Position numbers and translations under genes: made by a program. A DNA stretch of 64,000 nucleotides from contig NZ_CP128361.1 in the NCBI RefSeq assembly GCF_030345075.1, positions 5,146,001 to 5,210,000 of the forward strand, in the 5' to 3' direction. The notes beneath the pieces are model-generated. The model had not been told where the DNA came from. It made no database searches and saw nothing but the letters and a program-made list of their open reading frames with translations. This stretch comes from Solwaraspora sp. WMMA2065 (lineage in GTDB: Bacteria; Actinomycetota; Actinomycetes; Mycobacteriales; Micromonosporaceae). Below, one piece after another: positions 12,001-14,892 of this stretch (positions within the stretch are counted from its first letter, which is position 1; each line of letters begins with the position of its first letter).

Positions 12001-13584
12001 GACCTGGCGACCGACGCCGGCCGGCGGGCGCTGCTGGCCGAGGACGTCCGCCGGGCATACGCGACGATCACCGCGACGTACGGGTCGAGCCCGGCGATCA
12101 CCCAGCTGCTCGGCAGCCACAGCTTCCACTACCTGGCGCAGACCCGCACCATGGTGCTGGTCTCGGACGCTCTGACCCGGGCGATCCTCAACCTGGCGCC
12201 GAGCGCGCCGGTCGAGCAAGCGCCGGAAGCAGCACCGCTCGCCGTCGACCCGACCGAGATCCACGTGTACGCCGACCACCCCACCCTGCCGGAGCCGGAT
12301 CCCGGGGAGGTGGCACCGGAGTACGGCCGTCCGGTGGATCCGAACTCGGGTGCCGCAGCGCCCCTGTGGAATGGGCTGCCCAGGCGGGAGCAGGTCGCGC
12401 AGGGAGCTCTCGGTGACTGCGGCATGCTCGCCTCGATCGGCGCGATCGCCGGGCACAGCCCGCAGACGATCGGTAATTTGTTCCGTCCCAACCCGGACGG
12501 CACGGTCGACGTCCTGCTGCACGAAAGCAGCCTCCCTGGCGACCGGACCACTCCGACCGGCCGACGACTGCGGATCACGGTGACTCCGGACGTCCCGGTG
12601 CACGCCATCATGCCGGGGCAGGCCGCCTACGCCGACCAGGCGCAGGTCGGATCGGCATGGGCGAGCATGCTCGAGAAGGCGCTGGCGGCGGTCGACCGGA
12701 CCTGGACCGAGTCCCGGCAGGTCGCCTGGCAGCAGCAGTGGCAGAGCTGGCAGGGCTGGTCAGACCAAAACCAGGCCGCGCCGCGCGGTTACGCCCGGAT
12801 GAACCCGGGCAGCACTTCCGATCTGTGGGCGGAGGTGCTGACCCAGCTCACCGGCGAGCCGGCCCGCGCCGACCGGTTTCCCACGCACCCGGGCAGCGAG
12901 CCTACGGTCGAGGCGACGCTGGCCCAGTTGTTGGCGCGGCGGATTCCGGTGATCGTCAGCACCATGCCAACGGACCGCTATCAGCATCTGCCGAATGGAG
13001 CGCCGCCGTACGGACTGCACGCGGGACACGCGTACGAGGTGGTGGCGGCACGGGACGGGCACATCTGGCTGCGCAATCCCTGGAATCATGGCCATCCGCA
13101 GCCGATCCCGGTGCAGGCATTTCTCGACCTGATGAGTAGGGACTACGCCCACCTGGATCGCGCGCCGGTGGTGCCGCCGCTCCCGCCGGTGCCGCCCGTC
13201 GCGAAGCAGGCCAGCTCGGCAGGCGGGTCGACGGCGGAAGCCGGCGTCGGCGCGTCGGCGGGCGTGGCGACCAATGCGCTGACCGCTGCCGGGCCGGGCC
13301 GGACGGTGACTGAGCGGAGCGGCGCCTACTTTGTCTACTACGCGGACCGGGGCACGGCCGGTGAGCTGGCTCAGTTGCTGGCCGTCGAGGTGGGACCGGA
13401 CGGTTCGCGCTCGATAGCCTGGGACAACGGTTCTGCAACGCCCGGCGCCGGTACGGTTTCGGCACCGGCCCACGCAGGGGGTCGGTGGCCGGTGAACCGG
13501 GCGGAGGCGGAGCAGGTGGCCCGCAGCGAGTTGGGCTTCGAGTTGCCGGACGAGCCGACGCTGCATGGAATGCTCGGTGGCTGA
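1..13584 (+). CDS. Giant multi-domain polymorphic toxin, 5' end outside window
   Basis: The frame is open from the first base, so the true start and any secretion/trafficking domain lie upstream; 4527 residues are visible. A Thr/Pro/Ala-rich linker (about residues 1-170) precedes a YwqJ-type deaminase, then Tox-PL, three RelA/SpoT-like domains, two more Tox-PL domains, a flavoprotein-like domain and a C-terminal calpain-like protease. Between these modules the frame runs through small genes encoded in the +2 frame and one antisense gene; there its translation is Gly/Asp/Arg-rich, of low complexity and looks out of frame. Known polymorphic toxins usually carry one C-terminal toxin, so this is either a true multi-warhead protein with overprinted immunity genes or a row of displaced toxin cassettes that happen to lack stops. 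The ending with an immunity gene right behind it is typical. Domain families are clear; a single continuous protein is not proven. Confidence 0.75.
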   Translation, partial: STPGSTSTPAASSTPAATSTPGPVQTGAQTTAQATAASTAGGNTTAAPQSSLTGTTSAPVRPPAPVAGPAAGPSAGSVSFGPAVAAPAAPAVPAQPGQSVGIPPGTTTTAPPPAATTGGPDQPSGPAPRQPSSGTTVDPQTLQRSAGPTGTGTHSWQLDPVQVDGDPNSADADQALIDASRALADAVTGAVTRHQQQATPGEQISMGKRPGVVGALMTRSGQLNTHSSMTADQSTDPATQPTPHPLVETVLAEVAQQVSRVGSGHGRCAEVALVSDVVYQLERQWQDAGRIGDFDAYARSELAGARIVTHQFRRAQDVDVVYERGDYRPPCRSCGPMLEILGVTPVVDTERMPGPAVPPDSGALGDGRALPETRPTGDGQGLVPPDPADQQALTDEVPVGPDGHPARHPDPRGGRWPELVNDGGPANPGRGTNCADVGLSVLATWYGDPQVAAATGASVTAEPDSTRRQEQWLGASFAPAGRGPAGLDAVADQLRRAGPGSAALIITSWTAAAGGGAHTWNAVNHDGQIIWIDAQSRQVSDTAPIYGSEVDGVWSIVLDADGNPVPADGPQTTAVSTTGATSEAEYLDALTEPDRATLLAELAAAQVDADTILAELGAIGDRLNTDLGLAGTDALTPLGSEYRVKGAESLARKFSTDFEPKGYSLPEALAEINDVVRFSVRAPETDAYGPAVAGVLDALTASGHQVTDVKSFWHTGNRFFGLNCTLVTPTGRTFEVQFPTATSWAIGKETHGPYEVMRDPAWTPADRMHAFLDILAVNKAHDIAGRMPGGMPVLTERYGPPKDTSFAKWIGKQDQAGLRQDYVDWLAADPSRSFRQELAARGLDPSDLPGFDPDAIGSTDADPDLSLPPAVSDGRPDPAAGQPDSGGGRHRADAGGDLGPSDVEVGLPTGRGGVDPVRRPGAPQRPGSGPGDGGVGDPSLHDGPVAERAGADPDLPGGQPITSGPAADTTSYLDRLSEAERQELEHGVAAAGESAQAIQATLDDVLVGLQMMGDLTGVQELRLLGTEYRVKDPESLARKFVTEHRPVGDDIPAALAVINDVVRFSVQSPAGPAYGTAVDRVLSGLESAHHQVVTGKVFWHLGNRFYGLNVTLRSSEGQLYEIQFPTEASWRVGKATHGLYEVLRDRDSHSADRVNAFLDILALNKAAGLADRLPGGLDVLADRFGPAQFNGLAAWLGKLDSGTAPDNTVRQGYGEWLTTTQQTLVDVLTARGLDYTDVPGFGLDRRGDVGGGLGVPVLPAVPPDTSVGPPGERDRPSEPSGPDDGGDLGSTDRQVELPAGRRDSSAVREPGAQQLSRSGPGDGGVGDASLHDGPVAERNGVDPDLPGGQRDLTASLVASDPSSDSAGSLEPIPYLDSLSTSDRELLATALLAARQDADIVLADLVEAAAEAGAEIGLVGPEMLTPVGLEHRVKHAESLARKFKVEFEPIGLDLQGALGKVGDLVRFSLLAPERHYGSAVNETLDGLVGRGYEVQQVKSYWNPGNRFYGLNSVLVSPSGRVFEIQFPTKRSWLVGKQTHGWYEVVRDPVRSSESRVEAFLSILIMNKSTGLSSQLPVGLKLISETYENSIQDGFAKWISDSRRRNVASDFAIWLNEQGITFSEFAGRLGLDQVDFVGLADQIAQGRVSADYDIHLLSDVPARGAGWDSGERARAGSGARTGAGRDLGSPDAEVELPSGRSSGVSLFDAGPGADQARRSGDGGVGDASLHGGAVAERGGVDPDLPGGQPDLTGTRPVSGEGRDTASTSLASANAAGESSTLPEQGGVVDDRGRGQSTDQQTAGQQEPDRDVSVRVRLAGPGGVVDPGTASRDAHRSGELHRGPDGRGDRPAEPAGDGGGRGVRGRASAGPDLGSAGVAGAGPATGVADRAVPVAGGDAPLAGSRPVGPLNLAPLEDVVFQADLEAVLWSGGGFVVGADPSSHPFGGLVNDGGPGRSGRGNNCMDCSLAGLSTFLGRPMVSLPRWPDILPDGAVDRQTGEAAGVDRAEAWLGGEWVGPPADLPGVPQKRAVAVARQYAQLQDRVAAAGPGSAALVVADWLSVDERTGQVQVDADGNALADGSHAFLIVYPHGADRPVWWDPQDGQTWPVPPTHVVAATHTLWSMDAPAAGGGTNSDSGRSAGADPTAGRDAEPDGAARVRVRLAGAGDPESTGTRHGDAGRPGELHHRPGRDGDGARESARTGDDQPVRGGASAGADLGSAGVAGDGGVGDGVAGGAAGVTDGTSGVVADTDELSGPRPVGPLNLAPLEDVVFQADLEAVLWSGGGFVVGADPSSHPFGGLVNDGGPGRSGRGNNCMDCSLAGLSTFLGRPMVSLPRWPDRAGDGTIDRVTGEADGISRAEEWLGGEWVGPPADLPGAPADRVAAVAEQYAQLQQRVAAAGPGSAALVVADWLSFDQDTGRLHLDADGNAQAAGSHAFLIVYPYGADGPVWWDPQYGGTATQPPAEYLAATHTLWSMDAPTTRGRTNSDSGRRAGADPAAGRDAEPDGSPRVRVRLGGEGDPLGNGTHPGAGSGPGELGDRPRRDGDGPPEHAAFDHHAGVRGGPPGGPDDRPPGVAADGRAGAEPLAAAGPDGSLSAAPDGLVSAAAGTTFGGALHDADPVAVTAAVRDALDTGLLPAGAVADPDAGTVTLDTSAGPVTVTLAVTSLPPDTTVAPVATIATHADGATVRVSDRASTDHVRRAVAAALAEVDAIAQERADGLRTDATTALAEGSRPEGDGQRHLTARDIGRLAELRTVADQLAQAGTGRHADPAQVAQLHAEAVGLLISSGLLEPYPGHRVHSLVPNVPVVGTAATDARFAAVRTQLGPAFADLAGLLTAARDRPGLADEIRVVQADVRAAARQWAAQATAARDRADLALTDRVDAALDADPQHVFDRLVIGGGWAATADFATLDAPPDTGDGLPPVLAVSQGHDPWADRQQLLMGQVPTELEIPGLPFQPADFADEGTQFALSSDFAAAVGAARAYTGMPSYQGTATAITPRPTSADAAAGWPDGANYRVTIGERGFYAATVDIAAGPGPARVPAAPASTTGRYVDPATGYQVDLSGPVPVFRDPTGVAVDPATLPAPVRTVLGGTDTDILTGTGTSQDDPPLLADTAGRLTDLLVVDPDSGYAVDRTSGTPYGPDGSPVDPAALPAGAAQRLGFDADGRFTDPRPARPRVDFGGQNLADAYQPGDRVLVFGAGASGAWDIEQAAASPAATIDWSARAVGLPPADRTGDPARDAELRFQRSFSGGYNRRNTLPEVGAYDVAATDSRISQSLREIVSARHTVDGTFLVDFTDGTRHEYDRMVLSIGQAPEYPGGVAALASTLELRPLHGPATTRGGSHDILGLSDASGQLRILGAAAVARPLILSLGEFRQSVESELGKLAAALPDDSRNIPPSIRFHAQRIAEANRSSPPPRSHLAEVDVPTPPGDVGVEPGQRPVLGGDPLGDLRNVDVDRVLPTDGVEAGTVGDEFGAVAREVDEPQVGQDPGGEFGEQFGTHRGDAAVDQAQPAELAQVRGGQQGAQSVVADRVVVQSEAGESGQQRARGDRADQVRIDVGEPDVADRNPAVDLRAPVEEIGPRQLDELGESAPDEPVGDQTGDGRAESGSQPVAERGGPIGQFRIDRGAGDDGQVAGDLGADQLGVVGVGGFDGVGVAQPQVHVVGVGEDGGVQGVADGGPGVAGVGHDRSVSTPPTTTSEVPGDDGGRRAATDRTAGRDGESDRAASVRVRLAGEGDTVDRTAGDGGARRDGLLHHRPVGDGDGARQPADTGGHEAVRGGEAAGPDQRAPDLAASRDGGPADPRLTRIRALTARYTAADPPTRVALRAEIGVLVDQLGLTGGTPQAYARWAQLPPDLANLLLRLTSPALAPETVLAVLGADPATLTEPQRAQQRDYRARLVHNGYVPYAPQLTEQLHRLAVDAEQGQRSLPTLPASAGQVIGLRADQLAQLQAVDPELAARIARDGVYVDLTGQVDIGPYVLANAPHVDVGGVHPGFDLATDAGRRALLAEDVRRAYATITATYGSSPAITQLLGSHSFHYLAQTRTMVLVSDALTRAILNLAPSAPVEQAPEAAPLAVDPTEIHVYADHPTLPEPDPGEVAPEYGRPVDPNSGAAAPLWNGLPRREQVAQGALGDCGMLASIGAIAGHSPQTIGNLFRPNPDGTVDVLLHESSLPGDRTTPTGRRLRITVTPDVPVHAIMPGQAAYADQAQVGSAWASMLEKALAAVDRTWTESRQVAWQQQWQSWQGWSDQNQAAPRGYARMNPGSTSDLWAEVLTQLTGEPARADRFPTHPGSEPTVEATLAQLLARRIPVIVSTMPTDRYQHLPNGAPPYGLHAGHAYEVVAARDGHIWLRNPWNHGHPQPIPVQAFLDLMSRDYAHLDRAPVVPPLPPVPPVAKQASSAGGSTAEAGVGASAGVATNALTAAGPGRTVTERSGAYFVYYADRGTAGELAQLLAVEVGPDGSRSIAWDNGSATPGAGTVSAPAHAGGRWPVNRAEAEQVARSELGFELPDEPTLHGMLGG
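610..1065 (+). other. YwqJ-type deaminase domain of the giant toxin
   Basis: The domain has the zinc deaminase signature: C-A-E at residues 268-270 (zinc ligand and catalytic Glu) after a G-H-G-R turn, followed by P-P-C-R-S-C with Cys331 and Cys334 and a G-P-M-L helix start. This matches YwqJ-like members of the cytidine-deaminase fold, which act on nucleic acids or nucleotides in polymorphic toxins. The target is unknown. No dedicated immunity gene follows it. Residues are counted from nucleotide 1. Confidence 0.65.
1225..1660 (+). other. Tox-PL papain-fold domain, copy 1
   Basis: A catalytic-triad pattern is visible: Cys434 in G-T-N-C-A-D, His518 in G-A-H-T-W-N and Asp533 in I-W-I-D-A-Q. 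The N-D-G-G-P..G-R-G lead-in is typical of Tox-PL (glutamine deamidase/papain-fold toxin) domains. Copies 2 and 3 share this architecture but are closer to each other. A RelA/SpoT-like domain follows directly, with no immunity gene in between. Confidence 0.75.
1744..2577 (+). other. RelA/SpoT-like nucleotide transferase domain, copy 1
   Basis: Landmarks resemble the RelA/SpoT synthetase core: Y-R-V-K followed by S-L-A-R-K-F (nucleotide-binding basic residues), I-N-D-V-V-R-F-S-V in place of the usual D-x-x-G-x-R strand, a G-N-R-F-F-G-L-N segment and F-E-V-Q-F-P-T matching the catalytic E-x-Q-x-R-T strand. Related domains serve as toxins (Tas1-type (p)ppApp synthetase, toxSAS enzymes). The domain ends in a conserved D-L-P-G-F-D tail just before the small gene at 2579. 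Confidence 0.65.
2579..2884 (+). CDS. Nested small gene, probable immunity to RelA/SpoT-like domain 1
   Basis: This 101-aa protein (begins MPTLTFRYHLLY) is encoded in the +2 frame inside the giant toxin frame. An AGGAAG ribosome site precedes the ATG. It has two close homologues at 3749 and 4949, each placed directly after a RelA/SpoT-like domain. All share the LLY start, a V-I-W-D-R-P-T-type strand, R-P-D-V-A, T-H-H-F-T and a PLPSE..LTRIC.EAS tail. Conservation in this frame while the giant frame reads as low-complexity sequence shows that this frame is under selection. I do not recognise the family. The immunity role is inferred from position alone. Confidence 0.7.
   Translation: MPTLTFRYHLLYRTDDQTQPPVNLIAVAAGTGPTQAVIWDRPTSRWGFRPDVAASILYADPERHSVRAVDRATAESATHHFTTVPLPSEPELTRICQEASR
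2908..3738 (+). other. RelA/SpoT-like nucleotide transferase domain, copy 2
   Basis: The same landmarks as copy 1 are present: Y-R-V-K with S-L-A-R-K-F, I-N-D-V-V-R-F-S-V, G-N-R-F-Y-G-L-N, Y-E-I-Q-F-P-T, A-T-H-G-L-Y-E and the D-V-P-G-F tail. It is clearly diverged from copies 1 and 3, so this is not a recent tandem duplication. Confidence 0.65.
3749..4057 (+). CDS. Nested small gene, probable immunity to RelA/SpoT-like domain 2
   Basis: The 102-aa product begins MADLEFQYFLLY and lies in the +2 frame within the giant toxin frame. I chose GTG 3749 because the GGAGAGG site at 3734-3740 is eight bases upstream and the start then aligns residue for residue with the homologue at 2579; the ATG at 3743 is too close to that site. 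The C-terminal half (D-R-A-T-A-E-S onward) is almost identical to the first copy, while the N-terminal half differs, as expected if specificity lies there. The family is unknown and immunity is inferred. Confidence 0.7.
   Translation: MADLEFQYFLLYHPTRPSDHPANVIALANHPGPTMAVTWDRQTAKWSCQPDVAIAVLFVNQERNNFRGVDRATAESVTHHFTTVPLPSETELTRICQEASGT
4111..4948 (+). other. RelA/SpoT-like nucleotide transferase domain, copy 3
   Basis: The core motifs are kept (H-R-V-K with S-L-A-R-K-F, G-D-L-V-R-F-S-L, G-N-R-F-Y-G-L-N, F-E-I-Q-F-P-T, T-H-G-W-Y-E). Its DNA is visibly richer in A and T and in A/T-ending codons than its neighbours, most clearly around 4650-4960. That suggests later arrival or exchange from a donor of lower GC. 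Confidence 0.65.
4949..5248 (+). CDS. Nested small gene, probable immunity to RelA/SpoT-like domain 3
   Basis: This 99-aa product (begins MTFIYYLMYPP) is the third member of the unrecognised family after 2579 and 3749, again in the +2 frame of the giant toxin. A GGGAGGG ribosome site lies at 4931-4937. It shares the V-I-W-D-R-P-T-Q-R-W-N-F-R-P-D-V-A core with copy 1 and the P-L-P-S-E-A-E-L-T-R-I-C tail with both. It sits immediately after RelA/SpoT-like domain 3, so an immunity role is inferred. Confidence 0.7.
   Translation: MTFIYYLMYPPGELDGTPANVLALAQERGPVQAVIWDRPTQRWNFRPDVAAAFLYSTPDLEQTRLVDRVMAESVTHHFTAVPLPSEAELTRICREASPT
5360..5653 (+). CDS. YrhB/Imm35-like immunity protein 1
   Basis: A 97-aa protein in the +2 frame of the giant toxin, with a GGGAGGGG ribosome site before the ATG. 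It has an F-E-F-G-W-L strand, a G-x-G-S-F-I-V-D segment followed by G-x-V-T-A, and an E-E-Y-A-A-E-R-R helix, a pattern like YrhB/Imm35 proteins, which neutralise papain-fold (Tox-PL) toxins. Three homologues follow at 6395, 7454 and 11120. It lies before Tox-PL copy 2 rather than after copy 1, so it may be the partner of copy 1 pushed away by the three inserted RelA/SpoT cassettes. The family call is by eye. Confidence 0.65.
   Translation: MTEDEARALISRLLGSRNPIEMYPFEFGWLVREELSTQERQAGMHIGQGSFIVDLTGVVTAQPSLPATVVVEEYAAERRQGPISGRQVWPEPGPPPE
5704..6390 (+). other. Tox-PL papain-fold domain, copy 2
   Basis: The triad pattern is present: Cys1960 in G-N-N-C-M-D-C, His2080 in G-S-H-A-F-L-I and Asp2097 in V-W-W-D-P-Q. 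The first 233 bases (5707-5939) are identical to the start of copy 3, with T/G-ending codons unlike the surrounding GC-rich code. The Imm35-like gene at 6395 begins inside its tail. Confidence 0.8.
5707..5939 (+). repeat. 233-bp identical direct repeat, copy A
   Basis: It is base-for-base identical to 6766-6998 as far as I can read it, and covers the pre-toxin stretch and catalytic Cys region of Tox-PL copies 2 and 3. Identity ends abruptly on both sides, which suggests gene conversion or a recombination anchor. Confidence 0.9.
6395..6691 (+). CDS. YrhB/Imm35-like immunity protein 2
   Basis: The 98-aa product (begins MTRDEAQELIQRLVGTPNRM) is encoded in the +2 frame of the giant toxin. The GTG start is set by GGAGGG at 6382-6387 and by alignment with the copy at 7454, which starts at the same place. 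It has the F-E-F-G-W-L, G-S-Y-I-I-D-R-D-G-T and Y-A-A-E-R-R-Q-G landmarks of the set. Because it directly follows Tox-PL copy 2, it is the best candidate for its antidote. Confidence 0.7.
   Translation: MTRDEAQELIQRLVGTPNRMALHEFEFGWLAQEILSPQERGTGMRVGLGSYIIDRDGTVTVHGSLPVPVTISRYAAERRQGRISGRQVWPETEASATE
6763..7449 (+). other. Tox-PL papain-fold domain, copy 3
   Basis: It carries Cys2313 in G-N-N-C-M-D-C, then G-S-H-A-F-L-I and V-W-W-D-P-Q as in copy 2, and ends at L-W-S-M-D-A-P. The first part is identical DNA to copy 2; the remainder has diverged, so the two probably differ in fine specificity. Confidence 0.8.
6766..6998 (+). repeat. 233-bp identical direct repeat, copy B
   Basis: This is the partner of 5707-5939 at a spacing of 1059 bases. 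The first mismatch on the right is A at 5940 against G at 6999. Confidence 0.9.
7454..7753 (+). CDS. YrhB/Imm35-like immunity protein 3
   Basis: A 99-aa protein in the +2 frame of the giant toxin, starting at GTG with GGAAGG at 7441-7446. Its first 20 residues nearly match copy 2, while the middle (after F-E-F-G-W-V) differs, mirroring the divergence of Tox-PL copy 3 from copy 2. It directly follows Tox-PL copy 3 and is its likely antidote. Confidence 0.7.
   Translation: MTRDDAQELIQRLVGTPNRMALHEFEFGWVAREILSETERTQGLGLGQGNWVIDHDGTVTAHRSMPPSIIMQEYAAARRAGRTTGRQVWPLTDEPEPNH
7756..10260 (+). other. Flavoprotein-like (FAD/NAD(P)-binding) region of the giant toxin
   Basis: After a helical N-terminal part there is a G-G-G-W-A dinucleotide-binding turn (near 8692), a second Rossmann-like V-L-V-F-G-A-G-A-S-G (near 9586) and a downstream V-L-S-I-G-Q-A-P segment. 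This order resembles FAD-dependent monooxygenases and oxidoreductases. A repeated Y-V-D-P-A-T-G-Y and D-P-D-S-G-Y linker lies in the middle. Whether it is a toxin or a structural module is unclear. It ends where the antisense gene at 10261 begins. Confidence 0.5.
10261..11070 (-). CDS. Antisense LRR / repeat-companion domain protein
   Basis: This 269-aa protein lies on the opposite strand, entirely within the giant toxin frame. Its N-terminus (L-Y-A-A-I-L-A-N-P-D-D, then L-R-Y-A-D-A-I, A-E-L-I-R-A-E) matches the repeat-companion domain known as TIGR02996. It is followed by leucine-rich repeats (L-T-S-L-G-L-N-N-N, L-R-W-L-G-L-V-N-C). Codon use and family signatures show that it is real, whereas the plus-strand frame here is Gly/Asp/Val filler. 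It points toward the flavoprotein-like domain, with the stop exactly at that domain's end. It may be a cassette partner, or a gene captured by the array. No promoter was identified. Confidence 0.75.
   Translation of the reverse strand: MSDASDARPTVSDTLYAAILANPDDMDLRLRYADAIEPTDPDHAELIRAEIACDLAVVAGTPVDPELSDRAAALSHRLTPRLGAPVAGLVTNWLVRRGFAEFVKLPGADFLDRGAEIYRRVPVRHVWLTHVDPDLIGPIAASPLLARLTSLGLNNNPIGDDGLRTLLASPYLRQLRWLGLVNCGITPVGAELFAELAPRVLPDLRFVYFARNRAKLVPYGAGFDAVGGQDPIDVYVPEIAERITAEHGPLPWLDPDIAWRGGYVDFGQV
11120..11425 (+). CDS. YrhB/Imm35-like immunity protein 4 (orphan)
   Basis: A 101-aa product (begins MTEDDAQQLIERLVGTANPI) in the +2 frame of the giant toxin, with a GTGAGGT ribosome site nine bases before the ATG. 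It is a clear fourth homologue of the 5360/6395/7454 proteins (F-E-F-G-W-L, G-C-Y-I-I-D, Y-A-A-A-R-R-Q-G-R-I-S-G). No Tox-PL domain lies next to it: upstream is the antisense LRR gene and downstream the calpain-like domain. It is therefore an orphan antidote or has been recruited to another toxin. Confidence 0.7.
   Translation: MTEDDAQQLIERLVGTANPIELHPFEFGWLAKETPSTEQRATGAHVGMGCYIIDQSGTVTVHGSLPIPVVMKQYAAARRQGRISGHQIWPRVATVDQPIPG
11426..13584 (+). other. Calpain-like cysteine protease (C2) C-terminal toxin region
   Basis: An alpha-helical leader (to about 12300) precedes the protease core. The core has Cys4140 in G-A-L-G-D-C-G-M-L-A-S, His4343 in H-A-G-H-A-Y-E-V-V and Asn4359 in W-L-R-N-P-W-N-H-G, the calpain Cys-His-Asn triad in the right order and spacing. 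A last ~95-residue unit (V-Y-Y-A-D-R-G) closes the protein. Calpain-type C-terminal toxins are known in polymorphic systems. Confidence 0.8.
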
Positions 13585-13608
13585 GTTCTCGACGGGAAGG
13601 ACAGGATT

Positions 13609-14409
13609 GTGCCGTCGCACCCTGATGTGCTGGTAGTTCGGAACAACACACAGGTGAACATGGGTACGTTCAGCCTCGGTGCGGCCGGGGCGAATCCGCG
13701 TCGGCCGGTGACCGCGCAGGTGGTGGTGGCCTTTCCCGGGTCTGCCGATTCAACGACGTACCTGTTGCGGCTGGGGGAGACGTTCCCGATCGGTGCCGAG
13801 ACCTGGTACTTCGCTGGGGCGCATTTCGAGAACGCTGGTCGGTGGCGGGTCACGGTGCGGCGGCTGGCACCGGGTGAGGCGCCGCCGGTGGTGGACGAGT
13901 CGACGGCGGTGACCGGCTGGCGGCCGGCGCAGCGGCAGCCGTTCGGCCCGCTCGATGAGGGTCAGTTGCAGGCACTGGAGCAGGCGTTGGGGCGCCCGCT
14001 GCCCTGGGCTTACCGGGATTGGCTGTCTCAGACGAACGGAATGCAGCCGGTGGAGCCGCAGTGGGTGCCGGGTGCGCCGTTCACGCTGTTCCCGGGGCGT
14101 CCGCTGCTGGGTGTGCACCCGGAGTATCCGTCGTTCGACCTGTTGACCGCCGAGCGGGAGTGGCGGGTCGGGAAGTTGTCGACGGACTTCGTTGTCATCG
14201 CGGTCCCGATGGAGGGTCTGCTGCTGCTTCGGCTGAAGGAACCCCGCCCGGGCAGCGTCGGCTTCCTGCCGAAGGACCTGCTGGCCGGCCCGGGTACGGC
14301 GGATGCAATCGCCTGGCGGGAGCGACAGGTGATCACTACCAGCATGGGCTGGTCGTTCGGCGACTTCCTTGGCCGGCTCACCCCGCTCGACGCGCCGGGC
14401 GTAGCGTGA
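13609..14409 (+). CDS. DUF6406 + SMI1/KNR4 (SUKH) immunity protein
   Basis: A 266-aa protein that starts at GTG 13609 behind GGGAAGGA, 24 bases after the toxin stop. The first ~90 residues (V-V-R-N-N-T-Q-V-N-M-G-T-F onward) resemble DUF6406. The rest is SUKH-like: E-G-Q-L-Q-A-L-E-Q-A-L-G-R-P-L-P-W-A-Y-R and W-L-S-Q-T-N-G, followed by the L-T-A-E-R-E-W and F-V-V-I-A-V strands. SUKH proteins are broad immunity proteins. Its position right after the calpain-like domain, in the same operon, makes it the likely antidote to that warhead. Unlike the other immunity genes here, it does not overlap the toxin frame. Confidence 0.8.
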   Translation: MPSHPDVLVVRNNTQVNMGTFSLGAAGANPRRPVTAQVVVAFPGSADSTTYLLRLGETFPIGAETWYFAGAHFENAGRWRVTVRRLAPGEAPPVVDESTAVTGWRPAQRQPFGPLDEGQLQALEQALGRPLPWAYRDWLSQTNGMQPVEPQWVPGAPFTLFPGRPLLGVHPEYPSFDLLTAEREWRVGKLSTDFVVIAVPMEGLLLLRLKEPRPGSVGFLPKDLLAGPGTADAIAWRERQVITTSMGWSFGDFLGRLTPLDAPGVA

Positions 14410-14473
14410 AGATCACTTGACGAGGATTCGGGCTGGCGTCGGCGTGTCGTCCGAATTTTCGTCAAGTGATCTT
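14409..14473 (+). terminator. Strong hairpin overlapping the immunity-gene stop codon
   Basis: Arms 14409-14431 and 14451-14473 pair at 21 of 23 positions (AAGATCACTTGACGA against TCGTCAAGTGATCTT at the base) around a 19-base loop. The left arm starts on the last base of the SUKH gene's TGA. No T-tract follows, so this is an actinobacterial-style or bidirectional terminator. From here to 14596 I see no gene. Confidence 0.7.
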
Positions 14474-14596
14474 GAGGACTCCCGTCCTAGGTGGCGGTGA
14501 TTGGTCGGTTTTGGGTGACTACCAGCTTTTATCCGGCATTCACTAGTTTGGTGCTGATCGATTCCCTATCCCTGGCTGGCGATTGAGATCTGTGCA

Positions 14597-14625
14597 TTGA
14601 CTGCGTGTGGCGAGATCCGTACGAT
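14597..14625 (+). promoter_or_regulatory. Sigma-70-type promoter for the peptide cluster
   Basis: TTGACT at 14597-14602 and TACGAT at 14620-14625 are separated by exactly 17 bases, close to the housekeeping consensus. Transcription would begin around 14632, about 34 bases before the precursor-peptide GTG. Confidence 0.6.
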
Positions 14626-14665
14626 CAGCTGAATACGCCACCACTTTTCCTAGCAAGGGGATGAA

Positions 14666-14815
14666 GTGAAGAATTCCACTAGCGTCAGGAAAGACACGGC
14701 TGTCGCGCCCACGCTGCTCACTCCGAGCCGGGTCGAGAAGATGCTCGCGCGTCGCCAGGCGGTCCAGGTGGTCAAGTTCCGCACGACCTGCACGGACTGC
14801 CTGCCCAACTACTAG
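14666..14815 (+). CDS. Precursor-like peptide (RiPP or scaffold peptide)
   Basis: A 49-aa ORF with AAGGGG five bases before its GTG. It starts MKNSTSVRKD, continues with a charged helical stretch (S-R-V-E-K-M-L-A-R-R-Q-A-V) and ends VVKFRTTCTDCLPNY. This looks like a leader followed by a short Cys/Thr-containing core at the C-terminus. It is the first gene after the promoter and immediately precedes a nucleotidyltransferase and an M16 peptidase, a setting typical of ribosomally made, modified peptides. I know no named family with this core. An alternative is a scaffold peptide on whose end a small molecule is built. Confidence 0.6.
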   Translation: MKNSTSVRKDTAVAPTLLTPSRVEKMLARRQAVQVVKFRTTCTDCLPNY

Positions 14816-14892
14816 CGCACCGCCGTCGGGCGCTCGGCGTCGCCGTGCGGTGCGAACGCCGGCGTCGCCGAGCCCGCGAGGAGCACCGTGCC

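Noticed and set aside
11269-12603. Minus-strand frame opposite the calpain-like leader, a possible second antisense gene like the one at 10261
   Set aside because: Unlike 10261-11070 it shows no recognisable domain and reads as Arg/Gly/Val filler.
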